NCBI RefSeq assembly: GCF_905404315.1
Contig: NC_066312.1
Span: 5,753,001 to 5,817,000 of the forward strand
Length of the DNA stretch: 64,000 nt
Reading direction: 5' to 3'
From: Leptidea sinapis
Taxonomy: Eukaryota; Arthropoda; Insecta; Lepidoptera; Pieridae
Position numbers and translations under genes: made by a program. Position 1 is the first letter of the stretch. The number at the start of each line of letters is the position of its first letter. The notes below the pieces were generated by a model. That model ran no database searches. It was not told where the DNA came from and saw nothing but the letters and a program-made list of their open reading frames with translations. Positions 1 to 11,950 of the stretch are shown here, one piece after another.

Positions 1-303
1 TTAAACATATTTTAAATGAAAACTAGCGACCTGCCCCGCTTCGTGCTGGTTTGTTGCGAGGATAGTTTCCAATCTTAAAAGAAAATGTAAAATAACAACT
101 GCTTGGTCGAGATATCTGCGTCTCCTTCGTAATGAAGTATTCTTCACACTTCTTATTAGAAGGAAGTCGTATAAGTTGGAGTGGTAATGCAAAAAGGCCA
201 CATTTAGCGTGGAGCGGGGCGCCGTGGTGTTGTTGCCTCGTTTGTCCTCAGAAACACACAGTTCCGCGCTCTCCCCCGATAACGACGAGCAGCACGAAGA
301 GTA

Positions 304-588
304 TTACTCGGGGAGGGATCTGGTAGAGCCTGTACCCTCTGGGAATAAAAACTCTATGAGGACTGCTGTCACATAGAGATCGTACCTCCACGACAGGGGA
401 AGGCCGGTTCTCCACACTAACCTATGCAAAACATAGCGGGGTTCGGACGCCACTTCACGTCGGTTGTTTTTGATGGGGAGTAAGTGGTACTTAATCCGGA
501 CAAGTCTAGCCTGCTCGTACTGTCGATATAGGACGGCAAGGTGACCACATCGAAAAGCCCTAAGATGTCTCACAGGAAGTACAGGCAC
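304..588 (-). other. GC-rich open segment, probable transposable-element fragment
   Basis: A 94-codon open frame on the minus strand in a segment clearly richer in G+C than its surroundings. It has no signal peptide, membrane segment or motif I can name, and no plausible splice partners nearby. The sharp change in composition at both edges suggests an inserted fragment of a coding mobile element rather than a host exon. Bases 1-303 before it hold nothing I can name except a short GC-rich repeat head near 26-60. Confidence 0.3.
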
Positions 589-769
589 TATACATAAACT
601 ATTTTATGATATACTGTGTTTTGCAACTGCCGGCGTGCTCTTCAGATAAAATGAAACTAAACTAAATGAAATTTCCACTTCTAATAAGTAGATACCTGTT
701 TCGACTTTTCTTAAATTAAATAGTTTTTAAGTTATTACTCATATTTTTACAAGCTTTATCTCTATTTTT

Positions 770-1353
770 AACCGACTTCAAAAAAGGAGGAGGTTCTCAA
801 TTCGTCGGTTGATTTTTTCTTTTTTTATGTTTGTTACCTCCAAACTTTCGACTGGGTGAACCGATTTTGATAATTAATTTTTTATTTGAAAGCTGGTGCT
901 TCCCGTGTGGTCGCATTGTAATTTGGTAAAGATCTGACAATGGCATCCATGAGAAAACCAATAAAGTCTTAAATTGTATGTATGTCGACGACAAATTTAC
1001 GAGTGATGATTATTTTTTATTGGAAAGGATATACTTCAAAGGTAGTTTGGAGAGAGTTTGGTTGGGTTCTGATTATGGAATCCATGACAAAGTAACGGAA
1101 CTCTTCAATTCTAAGGAGCAAATTAACGATACTCGGCCGAATCTTTTTTATGCTATTAGGATATTTAAGTTTTCTACCGTAACGTAGTTATGGCCAAGTA
1201 ATTGTCGTAGTCGAATATGATGATCGATGATATCAATGGAACTCCTTAATGACTTACATTAAGAAAGTAAGTGGCAGAATTTCTGTCTGTAATCAAATTG
1301 CAAGGCGCTTACGTTCATGGCTGCATTGAAAAAATTAGTATATCTACACATAT
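770..1353 (+). repeat. Interspersed repeat family A, copy 1
   Basis: Starts with ACCGACTTCAAAAAAGGAGG and matches, base for base over long runs, the copy at 5342-5935 (opposite strand) and the copy at 43930-44470 (same strand). All copies share a decayed internal reading segment, translated here as YFKGSLERVWLGSDYG followed by a few dozen residues, so the family once carried or captured a coding sequence. No terminal inverted repeat or poly(A) tail is evident. The clade is unknown to me. Confidence 0.75.
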
Positions 1354-2031
1354 TTAGACAAATTGTTAGTTAGTGTACTTCAAATTCACTGAAAATCAAA
1401 AAAAATTGCAAAAAATCAACCGGCTTATAAAAATAATTGCGTATTTTTATACAATCTAATTCTAGTTACCATTATTGTAATTTTTGGAGTTGGTGTCAGC
1501 CAAGATAGGTTTGTTACTACATATATATACTACATATATAGTTATAGGTGAGATGTGTGGAGTCGTGAGGAGGTGAGAGGCGAGAGCGGGTCGCGGCGGA
1601 AGGACACCGATTCCAAAAATAAAAATAATCGTTACTAGAATTAGATTAATTAATTAGATTGTTAAAATAAGCAATTATTTTTATACCTTTTAGTGCTTAT
1701 TATATGTATCGTTTTGGAATGGTGAATTTTAAGTCAGCCATTTTTTGTTAAAATTTTTTTTCACGTTTCTGACAATTAACACTATCGCTGCTAAATGATA
1801 TAATGGAGCTAAAGTGGTCATTACAATTACAATAAATACAGGCCTCATAAGTTTTCCAAATAACAATACCATATTCTTTTATTGACAATGGTATTAAATA
1901 TTGGTGGCGGCAGGCTACTACACACACTTCCACGCCACTTATATACCGCGTTTCGAGTTTATTTAGTACTTCTGATGGAATCAAGTTGACATGTTTGATA
2001 ATACTGAATTATGCGAAGTATTTATCAATTA
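1354..2031. other. AT-rich non-coding stretch
   Basis: No coding, RNA or repeat structure that I can support. A short GC-rich patch near 1550-1605 (alternating GAGG and GCGG words) and a small open frame at 1748-1984 on the minus strand look fortuitous. Confidence 0.4.
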
Positions 2032-2487
2032 CTAGCTGACCCGACAGACCTTGTTCTGTACATAATGAATATTTAAAAAAAAACTACGTTCAGAAAAACC
2101 AACTTCAAAAACCCAAAAGTAAAATAACTCAATAGAGATTTAATTTAATACAGCTCTTATGCAAATCTTATACCTTTAATATTAATAAAATACTATTATT
2201 TGTATGTGCTAAGTGTTGATAGGCTTTAAGTCTATAATATATATAGAAAAAGTTACAAATATATAAAAATTCTAATAAGATATTCATATTAAACTATTCT
2301 TTCTATTTGCTTTCTGAACGACGGGGTACACATAAAAGGAAAAACTAAATTGTTGTTTTTATTTTATTCCGAGCATTTTCATATTTATTCACCTACCAGG
2401 ACCAAAAATAGCAAAATCGGTCCAGCCGTTCTCGAGTTTTAGCGAGACTAACGAACAGCAATTCATTTTTATATAATATATAGATTG
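2032..2487 (+). repeat. Interspersed repeat family B (CTAGCTGACCC head), copy at 2032
   Basis: Begins CTAGCTGACCCGACAGAC and ends in an ATATATAGAT-like tail. The same head occurs at 4394 (minus), 7386, 30961, 42290, 53303 and 63471, so this is a dispersed family with several subfamilies. Here the body differs from the 7386/53303 pair. The internal phrase on a 'cggtccagccgttctcgag' theme near 2419 is shared with the tail of the 63471 copy. Confidence 0.65.
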
Positions 2488-2579
2488 ATGGATTTAATAG
2501 CGCGCAAGTTTTTGTATTGAAAACTGAATTAGGCTTGCTGAGCGCTTTACTTTCTGGGTATTGAATGGCACTGAGCCGT

Positions 2580-2900
2580 CACGCTCGTTCGGATAAAGAC
2601 AGCGCCTTTCATCTGTCCCATTCTAACAAGCGGGTCTTGTCTGGAGACTTATCAATAAAATTGTACCATATTTAATGAAAAAATATATTAAATTACTTCC
2701 GCTTTTTGCTCATAAGTCACACCATCTTTTTATAATTGAGTCGTTAATGTATTATTTAAGCACTTTTTACAGCACACTTAGGATTGTTGATTGACACACA
2801 GTTGACACACGACTAAGCAGAAAAGTGTGATTACTTTGTCTTTAAGCACAATTTTGCCGTTCCGTTATCAGACTACGAATGATAATATGTCCATATGTAT
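2580..2900 (+). repeat. Interspersed repeat family C, copy 1
   Basis: Aligns with 5960-6310 in the same orientation. Both contain the run around GTCAATAAAATTGTACC (TATCAATAAAATTGTACC here), a shared 'cagcacacttagg' block and a shared 'gacacacgactaag' block, with small indels between them. The pair is diverged, so the copies are old. Confidence 0.6.
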
Positions 2901-4393
2901 AGATTAAAGTAGACTCGATCGGTGTGCAGTTTTAATGTAATATTAACCTCACTTTGATGAATTTTCATTTATGTCGTGTGGTCTTTAAAGCACACACGTG
3001 TGTGTATTATTTAACCTTTTTATAAAAAAAAATATAGTAAAGCTAATTTTATCTATGTACAACAGGAGCGCTTATAACTGATTTAATTAAAGTGCAGTGG
3101 AAACAATTTATTTAACGAAACCTATTCTGTCGGTAGATATTGAATAAAATACATAACTTGTAGTGAGGCACAAACCTTATCATTAATGATTTAGTATATT
3201 GGTTTTGTATAATAATATATGCATTACACCTAAAGAAACTAAATAAGTACCATGTTGAGCATGTGATAAAAAAATATTTAACTGACAGACTTCTACGGCA
3301 TACAAAAATCATGAAAACGCGTTCATTATCCGGGCAGCAATTACCCAACAAAACCGCATCTTGAGTCCGTCTATCGCTAGAGTATATCTACGTCATGTAA
3401 CAACGTGAAATGTAAAATCAGAGCATGTTTACAGCGCTCCAAAACCTATCAAACCGATAACAAATTTTGTATTTTCTGAATTCAATTTTAGAACGAAATT
3501 ATTATTATAAGAAAATCAATCATTTCCCGCCATTTCACCTATTATAAAACAAAATCCTCCGCCGCGTCTGTCTGTTCACGATAAACTTAAAAACTACTGC
3601 ACCGATTTTCATGCTGTTTCCACAAATAAAAGTGTGGTTTTTGAAGATGGTATTATTAATATTTTGTTAAGTTTTTGTATACATTTTTGTACACATTAAC
3701 GATATTTATTGTCGGTGTCAGAAAAAAATAAGCCGTCTGTCTAAATCATTGGAGATATATATAAATAATCTTTGGTGGAATTGTATATCTTAAATAGGTC
3801 TATAGAAAAGTCTATGTCTAATATGTCTATCTTTTAAGGATAACATAATATATCCATATTAATACTAAAAAAAATTGTGAGTAAAAATGGTAATAAATCG
3901 GTAATGTAATAGTTATTTTTGCAACTGTTGTGTTATAAGGGTTATTAAAACACGAATATGGGTTTGTCTATTTATGTGATAATAGTATCACATGAGTGTT
4001 TTAATACTTAATTATTAACAGTTGCATACAAGACTTTATTTACACCCATATAATGAATCCCCTATATAAGATTCTGAAACAGTTAGCTTACTGCTGACAT
4101 TAAAAAAGCCAGTCCTCGTAACCATTACATCATCCAAAGGAGTGTCGTAATGTTGTACTGAATTTCATTACAACACTCATTTGTATGATGTAAAGTTTAT
4201 TAGGACATTGGGTATTTCAATGCTGACACCTAGCAACCTGTTTAAGAATATTTAATAGAGGATTTAAAGTATGGGTGTAGATAAAAGTTGTTAACGCAAA
4301 TTCGATATATTACCCTTAACATTATATTACTACATATCTAAATAATTCAGGAAGACGTCATTGTTTCATTTTTAATTCATTAACTTGGATTAC
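2901..4393. other. AT-rich stretch with one small repeat
   Basis: Mostly featureless AT-rich sequence. Bases 3541-3660 carry a recognisable small repeat motif (CCGCCGCGTCTGTCTG followed by a 'ctactgcaccgattttcatg' segment) of the type widely scattered in lepidopteran genomes. A 79-codon frame at 3112-3351 (minus) is probably fortuitous. Confidence 0.35.
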
Positions 4394-4421
4394 ACAGAAC
4401 AGCGTCTATCGGGTCAGCTAG
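4394..4421 (-). repeat. Family B repeat head fragment, inverted
   Basis: The reverse complement reads CTAGCTGACCCGATAGACG, the same head as the 2032 and 53303 copies. It ends directly against the transposase-like fragment that follows. Confidence 0.5.
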
Positions 4422-4429
4422 TTAAGAGT

Positions 4430-4575
4430 GTTACAGAAAACAGTATTGCGGGGATTGCACACAAAGAGAGTATGGAGCCATTGGTCATTTTCAAGACATT
4501 TCAAAAGCTAGGTATCAGACGTATACAAACACATCCTCTGTCGAAGACCATTAAAGATCGCGGCCGCTGCAGCGT
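4430..4575 (+). pseudogene. Possible maT/mariner transposase N-terminal fragment
   Basis: The plus-strand reading IAHKESMEPLVIFKTFQKLG aligns with the N-terminal helix-turn-helix reading of the maT element at 38789 (IALHKVGMEPNKIFKTLHTLG). The match is confined to about 30 residues and then fades, so this is at best a short decayed piece. No inverted repeat ends are visible. The frame stays open to 4741 but nothing beyond about 4575 is recognisable. Confidence 0.4.
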
Positions 4576-5341
4576 TCTGTTAGAACAATCAGCCGATTGG
4601 TCGTACATCGTATACCAACATTTTTCTGTTCATTGTTTATTTCCGAGAAATGATAAATTGCGCCAAAATAAGTATATATCTTCAATATTTCTATACCATG
4701 TCTTATATTATTTTTGTCAACCGACCTCAAAGATAATTTGACCCGCCTAGCCAATGACGTTCTATACATATACCTGTACCTCATATCAAATCAAAGCCGA
4801 AATATGGCACATGCCATAAACGAAATCATAATAAGCTTCAACTGCTACGTCTATACATTTCTGCGTTTACTCCAGTTTTTTTTAATTTTATTGGACAATA
4901 GGCTGCAATGTAAACACTATTTCAGTTTCATCTGCGTATTTTGAATTTTGAACCCGATTTGGACAATGACATCGGTGGAGTAAAAGTTAAATATTTTTTA
5001 AACCCAGACGAAAAAGAGGGTTGCTATTGTTTAGTATAGAGTTTTACGTTCGTCTGTCCATTCCTTTTTTCCGATCAAGATCTGTTCAGTCGAAGGTTTT
5101 TTACGTTTTTAATCAAAAATCATCCTGAAATTACAAAAGGGGAAAGTTTGTATGTTTATTTATGGGCTCGTGTTTTTATTTGTTACTTCTTTACGTTCTA
5201 AAGGGATTTGGCTTTAATGAGTTAAGGTAACCTTTAATGAGAGAAACTAATACTCCAATTTTTTTTTTTGTTTTTATTGTTAATTTTATAGATTTTTAGT
5301 GAATCTGAACTACACTTACTAATAATTTGTGTAAATTTGTG

Positions 5342-5935
5342 TAGATCTAGTAATTTTGCAAAGCATCAATGAACGAAAGTGCATTGCAATTTTATTACAG
5401 ACAGAAATTCTGCCACAGATCTGCCCTTACTGTAAGTCGTTAAGGAGTTCCATTGATCATCATGATACTCAACAACGATAATTACTTCACCATAACGACG
5501 TTACGGTAGGTGACTCAAATATCCGGATAGCATAAAAAAGTTTCGGCCAAGTATCGTTAATTTGCTGCTAAGAATTGAAGACTCCCGTTCTTTGTTATGG
5601 ATCCCATAAGCAGAGCCTAACCAAACTATCATCAAACTACCTTTGAAGTATATCCTATCCAATAAAAAAAAGAATTATCGAAATCGGTCGGCGCGATATT
5701 GTGTTATTCGTAAATTTGTTGCGCAAATACTTATAGCCAATTTAAGACTTTTATAGTTTTTACATGGATACCATTGTCACATATGGACCAAATTGAAAAA
5801 CCACCAGCTTTAAAATAAAAAAAGAATTATAAAAAATCGGTTCACCTAGTCGAAAGTTCTGAGGTAACAAACTTAAAAAACATAACGACGAATTGAGAAC
5901 CTCCTCATTTTTTGAAGTCGGTTAAAAAGAGCGAC
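5342..5935 (-). repeat. Interspersed repeat family A, copy 2
   Basis: The reverse complement of this segment parallels 770-1353 from the ACCGACTTCAAAAAATGAGG-type head through the shared internal coding-like segment to the 'tagatctacac' tail. It contains an extra short block near 5680-5760 that the 770 copy lacks but the 43930 copy has. Divergence between copies is moderate. Confidence 0.7.
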
Positions 5936-5959
5936 TATTGTTAGTCTATTGTTTTCATT

Positions 5960-6310
5960 TCTGACTGTTTCCTTACATCTTTCTCATTTTGACAAGCGCG
6001 TCTTGTCTGGGGACTTGTCAATAAAATTGTACCATATTTAATGAACAAATATTCGTTTTATTATCTATATTTATTAGAACAAACTTCCGCTTTTTGTACT
6101 TATATCAATCTTATATAAATAAAATAACCTTACGGATGATAAGTCACACCACCTTTTTATTGAGTCGTTAATGTATTTAAAGGACTTTTTACAGCACACT
6201 TAGGCATGTTGATTGACACACAGTAGACACACGACTAAGGAGAAAAGTGTGCTTACATTGTCTTTAAGCACACTTTTGCCGTTCCGTAATCAGACGGCGA
6301 ATATATGTAT
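5960..6310 (+). repeat. Interspersed repeat family C, copy 2
   Basis: Second copy of the 2580-2900 repeat, lying immediately beside the inverted family A copy. It carries a roughly 60-base insertion around 6050-6110 relative to the first copy. Confidence 0.6.
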
Positions 6311-7385
6311 AGAACGTCATTGAGCATAGTGCTTACTTTATAGTAGGTACGAAGGACGAAGGTACTTATATAAAATCGTCAAGGTTTAATTTTAATTCAG
6401 AGTCAGTTCTTCTTCTCAATCTGTCACTCTTGTCAGAGTGGTCGTGGCTGCGAAGATGATGCGACATTAGTCGTCGTTGTAGAGTTTTTGTCGGGTCTGT
6501 AGCAATACCGGAACCCCTTCACCACAGTCGTCTGGGTGACTACTTGGATTTGATACGTACATCGCGTGGGTGAGCGAGCTCTCGCTCTTTTCCCCACCAC
6601 CTGGCCCTCACCTCAGAGTTAGTACCTACTCAGTATTCAATATTTATATTGAAATTCATAAGGCGTGAACTAATAATCCGCATTTTATTTCAATGCCATT
6701 GCATCGCGGAACACAAATACAATATATCACTTGAAAATATTTCACGCTATAATGACCAAACTAGACAAAAGCATTTATAGTTGCAATTCAAGAAGTATAG
6801 TTTTTAACTTAATCGAATGTTTCGTTTTTTAGAATTTTACTACACACAGATATAAAATTTTTGAAAAAATATTTATAAAATAATTTTAATTACAGTTCAA
6901 CACTGAATTTTTTCCATTTACATAAAAGCTCGTACATCGAATGACTCGAATGTTTGTAAGACAAGAATTGCGCGTCCAAAAAGTTTAAAATTTTGTTTGA
7001 TACTTTGTGAAATGGCGCACTACAATATTCCCAAGCAGAGCTCCTTTAGTTTAATTGACGGATTTAGCATTCTGACGTTAAGTTCGAAACTTTGCAGACC
7101 GTTTTGTAAAGGACCTGTGACACGTAGAAATCAGGATCAGTGGTTTCTACAGAGTAATCAAATTACTCGCATTAGAAGCTAGCAAAAAAAAATGTTTTGA
7201 AAGTTAAAGAGAAAAAGAAAGAATAATGAACACAAGTGATTTGTAACAATAAAGAAGAAAAAAGATTTAGATGTTTCGAATTATTATAACATACAATGAT
7301 TGATATCGAATAGCCGTGAATTTCTTAAGTAATAATTGATTGACAGTGATAATTATAAATAATAAAAGATCATTTTTATAATTTA
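6311..7385. other. Mostly unassigned stretch
   Basis: Bases 6410-6620 are richer in G+C than the flanks and look like a fragment of a mobile element's coding region, but I could not follow a frame. The rest is AT-rich with no feature I can support; the 61-codon frame at 6997-7182 is probably chance. Confidence 0.3.
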
Positions 7386-7738
7386 CTAGCTGCCCCGACA
7401 GACGTTGTTCTGTAGATAGTAAAAAAACAACTGTTTTATATTTCAAAACATCAAAAATTATTTCGTAAATATGCTCCTTGTTGTTAGAATGAAATTGTTT
7501 CACAGCGGAACTGTCAAACCGTGCGTCACTAAAAACTCTCGTAGAAAATATGTCCATATAAAACAAATATTGAAAATAAAAATATTTATGGGTCCCAAAT
7601 CGAAATAAAAACTACCCTGTCTCTCAAGTTGGACCAAACTGCACTCCATGAAGTAATCACCATTAAAATCCGTTCATTAGTTTAGGAGTCCATTGAGGAC
7701 AAACATTGTGACACGAGATTTATATATATTAAGATTTT
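7386..7738 (+). repeat. Interspersed repeat family B, copy at 7386
   Basis: Begins CTAGCTGCCCCGACAGACG and shares long blocks with 53303-53655, for example the run around TGAAATTGTTTCACAGC and the block ending CCGTGCGTCA. Both end in a tail of TATATATATTAAGA. The two copies belong to one subfamily and are much closer to each other than to the 30961/42290 pair. Confidence 0.7.
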
Positions 7739-7843
7739 TATTTATAACTGAGGTATGTATTATTTTTGATAGGACTTTTATCAATTTAATGTTAAGCTAG
7801 ATTGGAGCAGACAGTCTTTGTTTTGTCCAACATAATACTATTA

Positions 7844-7950
7844 AAATGAATTTGTAAAAGCTCAGCGGAATTATTACTATAATTCCGCTTTATTGATACT
7901 TAATTAATTAATTATAGTAATAATACCGCTGAGCTTTTACAAATTCATTT
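7844..7950. repeat. Near-perfect 107-bp palindrome
   Basis: The arms 7844-7884 and 7910-7950 are each 41 bases and are reverse complements with a single mismatch; a 25-base AT-rich spacer separates them. Each arm carries the word AAAGCTCAGCGG. The structure could be the fused ends of a small inverted-repeat element (MITE) or a hairpin-prone duplication. It contains no coding sequence. Confidence 0.85.
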
Positions 7951-8574
7951 CATTTGTTTTCATACATTGAGCTGCTCACGAATCGAAATCAATAAGCCCT
8001 TTTGCATCACGTTAAAGTATTATGTATTGGAACACACAACCGACTCAAATAACACGAATTCACCACAGAAATGTGGAACAAAATGTTAATTTTACTGGAA
8101 TCTTATCCTATTTCAATACAAAAATACCATTGTATTGTTTTAGTTTTTAGGTTCGTTTCCGTTTTTTAAACCACCCCGCATTAAGCCAGACAAAATACTA
8201 AACAGGAGGTTCAAATCAATCGATCGCTTTAAAGTTACAAGAACCTAACGAGCAGAAATTCATTTATAGGTACGTATGATATGATTGACGAAGGTTTCTT
8301 CGCATTATATATGAAATCTTAAGACAGTTTTCATTTCGAAGGATTTTTACATTTAATAACTGAAAATGCCGATATTGCTCCACTTTTTAAAGATTGCATC
8401 CATTTTTTCCACAACAGGGCGATCAGAGCGACCAACCTTGTGCTACTCTACCAGTCCACTCAGAAAGTTTTGATGTATGAATCGCTGGCTAATTGAAATT
8501 ATTTCAAAATATGTGATTATTGACGATTAAATATAGCATCATTCGAATTTGAAATATCTCCATATTTTTGAATA

Positions 8575-8970
8575 ATGGGTCTGCGTCGGGAAGATTTTCG
8601 TGCGGCGATGTTTCATGATTTCAAATGTGGCCTTAAACCAGACGAGTAATTATGATCGACTAAATTATTTTAGCGATTATGGATGAAGGCCGTTCTAAAG
8701 CAACCATCTACCATTAACAAACGAATTCGTCCTTACACGGCTGTTACCGAAGATAATGTTAGCTAAGCTAAGCGAGCTAACATTGAAATAGTTAATTCAA
8801 GAAAACAAATTGTATACGAAGAAATTCAGCATATAGTGCAGATTGGTGGCGAAGCATTCACAAGATTTTACACGAGCACCTTTGCGTGAGAAGGATAGTA
8901 TCGCGCTAAACAGGTTTAGACGCATGAACTTTGTAAAGAGGCTGGTGGAGGGTACTTTGAAAATATTTAA
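8575..8970 (+). pseudogene. Mariner transposase N-terminal relic
   Basis: From the ATG at 8575 the frame reads MGLRREDFRAAMFHDFKCGL and then KPDE before a stop. This resembles the start of mariner transposases that open with an R-x-D-F-R-x-x-x-x-x-D-F-K pattern. After frame changes, further mariner-like pieces follow, such as YEEIQHIVQIGGEAF near 8817-8865 and a piece resembling the pre-catalytic 'W-V-P-H' segment near 8880-8950. There are several stops and no catalytic domain, so it is a dead fragment. A 10-bp inverted repeat (AATGTTAGCT, 8755-8764 against 8775-8784) interrupts the middle. Confidence 0.6.
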
Positions 8971-8989
8971 TACAATTATTTCTTCCATA

Positions 8990-10222
8990 TAAGATGATAT
9001 TTTAGTTTCTCATAACTTTCTGAGTTTCGATTTGTTTTTCGGCTTGCATTGCATCTTTTTTTTCTTTTTTTGTAATAATATTTTATAATGTAATTTTCTT
9101 TTTAATTTATTCATTAGATTAATTTCTAAACATTTTCATGAAGAAAATAGCTTAATAACATTTAACTAATTCATTCCTTTCTTTGAAGTGCAACCTTTTT
9201 AATGTAGTAAACAGACATTTTATTTTATTTTGTTCTGACATTCGTTAATTTGTTCTCGGTTTTTGTTTTTCGTTTCCATTATTAGGATAGGCAAAGGGTT
9301 CGAGCCCATACAGCCATATTTGTTAATATTCAATAACGTCATATTGATGTGCTAATAATAATATAACCTTAAATTTCTTATTATCAATTATTTTATTAAT
9401 GAGTGAAAATTTTAAAATGTGCGAATGGACAATGAACTGAATTATAAATAGAATATATTATAATGGAAATAATAATCAGTAAAAGAACTTGGCGTAATCC
9501 CAGGAACATTTTACTCTATCATCAATAAATAAGAATAAAAGAGAAAATCTAGAACCAAGAAGTTAAAATCGAAAACCGCCCGTTATTTTGCAAATGTATA
9601 AAGAAAGGTAAACTCGTTCCCAAACGAGCTAGCTCAAAAAAAGATCATTCAATATAAAAAATAAAGCGAAATTATTCTGTTTAAACTGTTCAGCAACTTT
9701 CCTTTACTGGACTTGATATAAATTATTCGCAATATTAATGGCTATAACATAGAACATATTGCTGCGGACGTAATAAATATTATTGTGACTGCAACATTTT
9801 TGTAACAAAGGCATTTATTTGTGAAATGCTACCGAATATTTTTTCCATACTAATCTTAATAGAAAGTTTTCGGATATCGGGTATAGGAATACGTAGATGT
9901 ATTTCTCAGGATAAGTATCTATAAAAATTTTTACCTTATATCTTAATAAAAAACTGAAAATTAACGATATTTTTACCTTTTTTTTCGTATGGGTCTATCA
10001 TAAAGCATCTGGAAGAGTAGCTCCAAGGAAGAATAGAATAATTTATTGAAAAATTGGATCAAAAATGTTTTTTCCAACGAATTATTATTCAGTCGTTTTT
10101 CCTAATAAGTGTGCCTGAATTTTTCTATTACTCTCTTTTCGTATTATATTTAAATAAATTTAATTGTTATAGTGTTTAAACGTGTGTTGAACAAACCAGA
10201 GCACGTTTTCGGAGATCAGAAA
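8990..10222. other. AT-rich stretch without recognisable genes
   Basis: Very AT-rich with no open frame of note. A short phrase near 9290-9320 (GGCAAAGGGTTCGAGCCCAT) recurs in looser form near 36262-36290 and may be part of another dispersed repeat. Confidence 0.35.
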
Positions 10223-11047
10223 GCCTACCATCAACATTGAATAAGCGATTCAATTCCGATGCAGTTTAGTTTAGGTACCTAAACTGAATCGCTATGATTC
10301 GTGCCAGGCACTACGCCTATAACTGAATGGCGTTTTGATTGCTTATGGAAGAATGAACGAAAGAAATTTGTCTGTGGTCCGCGGTGTGAGAAAGAGATGA
10401 CGCTATTGTCATTGACAGTTGACAGACTTATCTCTCTCTCTTTCGAACCACATGCGTTGAGTTTCGAAATCTATAATGATGCGGTTTTTTGGCGCAGAAA
10501 TTACTACAATTACATTTTAAAATTGCGCTCTATAGCGCTATTATATAATAGTAATATATATTTATATAGTTCTTTGAATTACAGTTTTAAAGTTTGCTTA
10601 GCTGTTTTCGTAAAAATAAACTGAATTAAACTAATTATGAAGGCACCTCCATTCATGTTTGATTTGCACAGAGAACATTTTTTTAATTCGTTCTTGCGAG
10701 TAGGCTATAATAGCCAGGGACCTTACTGCCTTTTCACAGTATTTTCTTTCGCAAAAAAGTCCAAATAAAGTTTCCACTTTTTATTAAAAGTTATTAACAA
10801 CACGCATAACTTACCTTTAAGACAGAAGCAACCTTTTTTTGAAACCCTCACTTTGACACATAAGTTTAGGTTGAAAAATTACCTCATGGTACGAAGGAAT
10901 GAACGAAGTAAGACAGTTTGCGATTCAATTTCCGACTTGATATGACGTCAACCTAAATTGGATAGCTCACATGACGTCGTGATATGAAATAGCAAAGCAG
11001 TTCATTTTAGGTCGACAATTGAATCGCATTAACAGTTCATGGTAGGC
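10223..11047. mobile_element. Foldback/MITE-like element with nested inverted repeats
   Basis: The two ends are inverted: GCCTACCATCAACATTGAAT at 10223 and, on the other strand from 11047, GCCTACCATGAACTGTTAAT, both running into GCGATTCAATT. Each end is also a hairpin by itself. GCGATTCAATT at 10245-10255 is answered by TGAATCGC at 10285-10292 around an 18-bp perfect palindrome (AGTTTAGGTACCTAAACT, 10268-10285). GCGATTCAATT at 10920-10930 is answered by AATTGAATCGC at 11017-11027. The interior holds a 107-codon open frame (10301-10624) with no recognisable motif. A non-autonomous foldback-type DNA transposon is the simplest reading. I could not define a target-site duplication. Confidence 0.6.
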
Positions 11048-11803
11048 CGTTTGCGTATCGTAGGTAGCAGAACCTATATTAACCCCTCAGTCATAAAATA
11101 CTCTTATACCAAAATTCATCCAATTTTATTTTTTTAAATTCATATTGCCAAAATTTTTCATAGTTGACCAAAGAGCACTTGTTGACTAGATATAGAATAT
11201 ACACGCAGGGTAAATATTGAGATATCAAAATATATTTAATGGACCTCTGATCTACGTCTTGATTACGTGCCGGCAGTCGTAAATGAGGGTCTTCGCTTTC
11301 ACCGTCGAACGTGGTATGGAAAATTTGAGGAATGTTAGTCCCACATAAAGGATGGCTGGTATAAGAAAAATCATTTGTTGCCTAAAAGTTCAGCTTATAC
11401 AAGTAATCGAAGACGGCCGCCGTGTTTAATTCTAATTTCAAACAATATGGATATCTGTTCTAAGGAACTCGGGGTGGCAGATATTGAATGTGAGAACATT
11501 TTGGTAAACCAGGATTGTTGTGGTAGTAGAGATATTTAATTTAAGTATATAAGCCAAGTTGGCAAATGTGAAATATTATCATTGCAGCTATATGGCTGTC
11601 ATTTCCAATTTTCTAGAAAATAAGAGAACAGATTTGGGACCGTTTTTTAATTCCAAGATGGTCACTGGGCAATATAATAATTTGGAAAAAGACTTCACTT
11701 ATTCAAATAGTTTTGTGATTGCAGGATCTTGAACCATGTTGTTTCTGGCAAGAAGAGCTGTTGGTGGTGGTTGGTTTTCTTAAGAGGTACAATACCTACT
11801 TAC
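11048..11803. other. Unassigned stretch, probably intron 3 of the gene starting at 12888
   Basis: Lies directly downstream (minus-strand sense) of the third laminin G exon. I found no acceptor followed by a continuation of the domain, so it is probably intronic. Some GC-richer sequence near 11260-11480 may be an old mobile-element fragment. Confidence 0.35.
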
Positions 11804-11950
11804 CTTCAGCGTAAGATTTGCTTCCCTTCTGATGATGGTAATGTGATGCCACTGTGTATCATTCAGATGTATACTTTTTGGTGATGACAGCTCACTCTCC
11901 CCTGCACCCAAGTTGATATGGAGCTTGAGTCTTCCACTCTCCAAACGAAT
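11804..11950 (-). CDS. kon: Exon 3 of the laminin G gene
   Basis: 147 bases, exactly 49 codons (IRLESGRLK to ANLTLK), between an ATCAG acceptor and an AAG/GTAAGT donor. It holds the W-H-H-I segment typical of laminin G domains. The domain is still incomplete at its C-terminal edge, so at least one more exon is needed. Confidence 0.8.

Noticed and set aside
4385..4741. 118-codon host gene
   Set aside because: It opens inside an inverted family B repeat head and continues into a maT-like fragment, so it is a chance fusion of repeat pieces.
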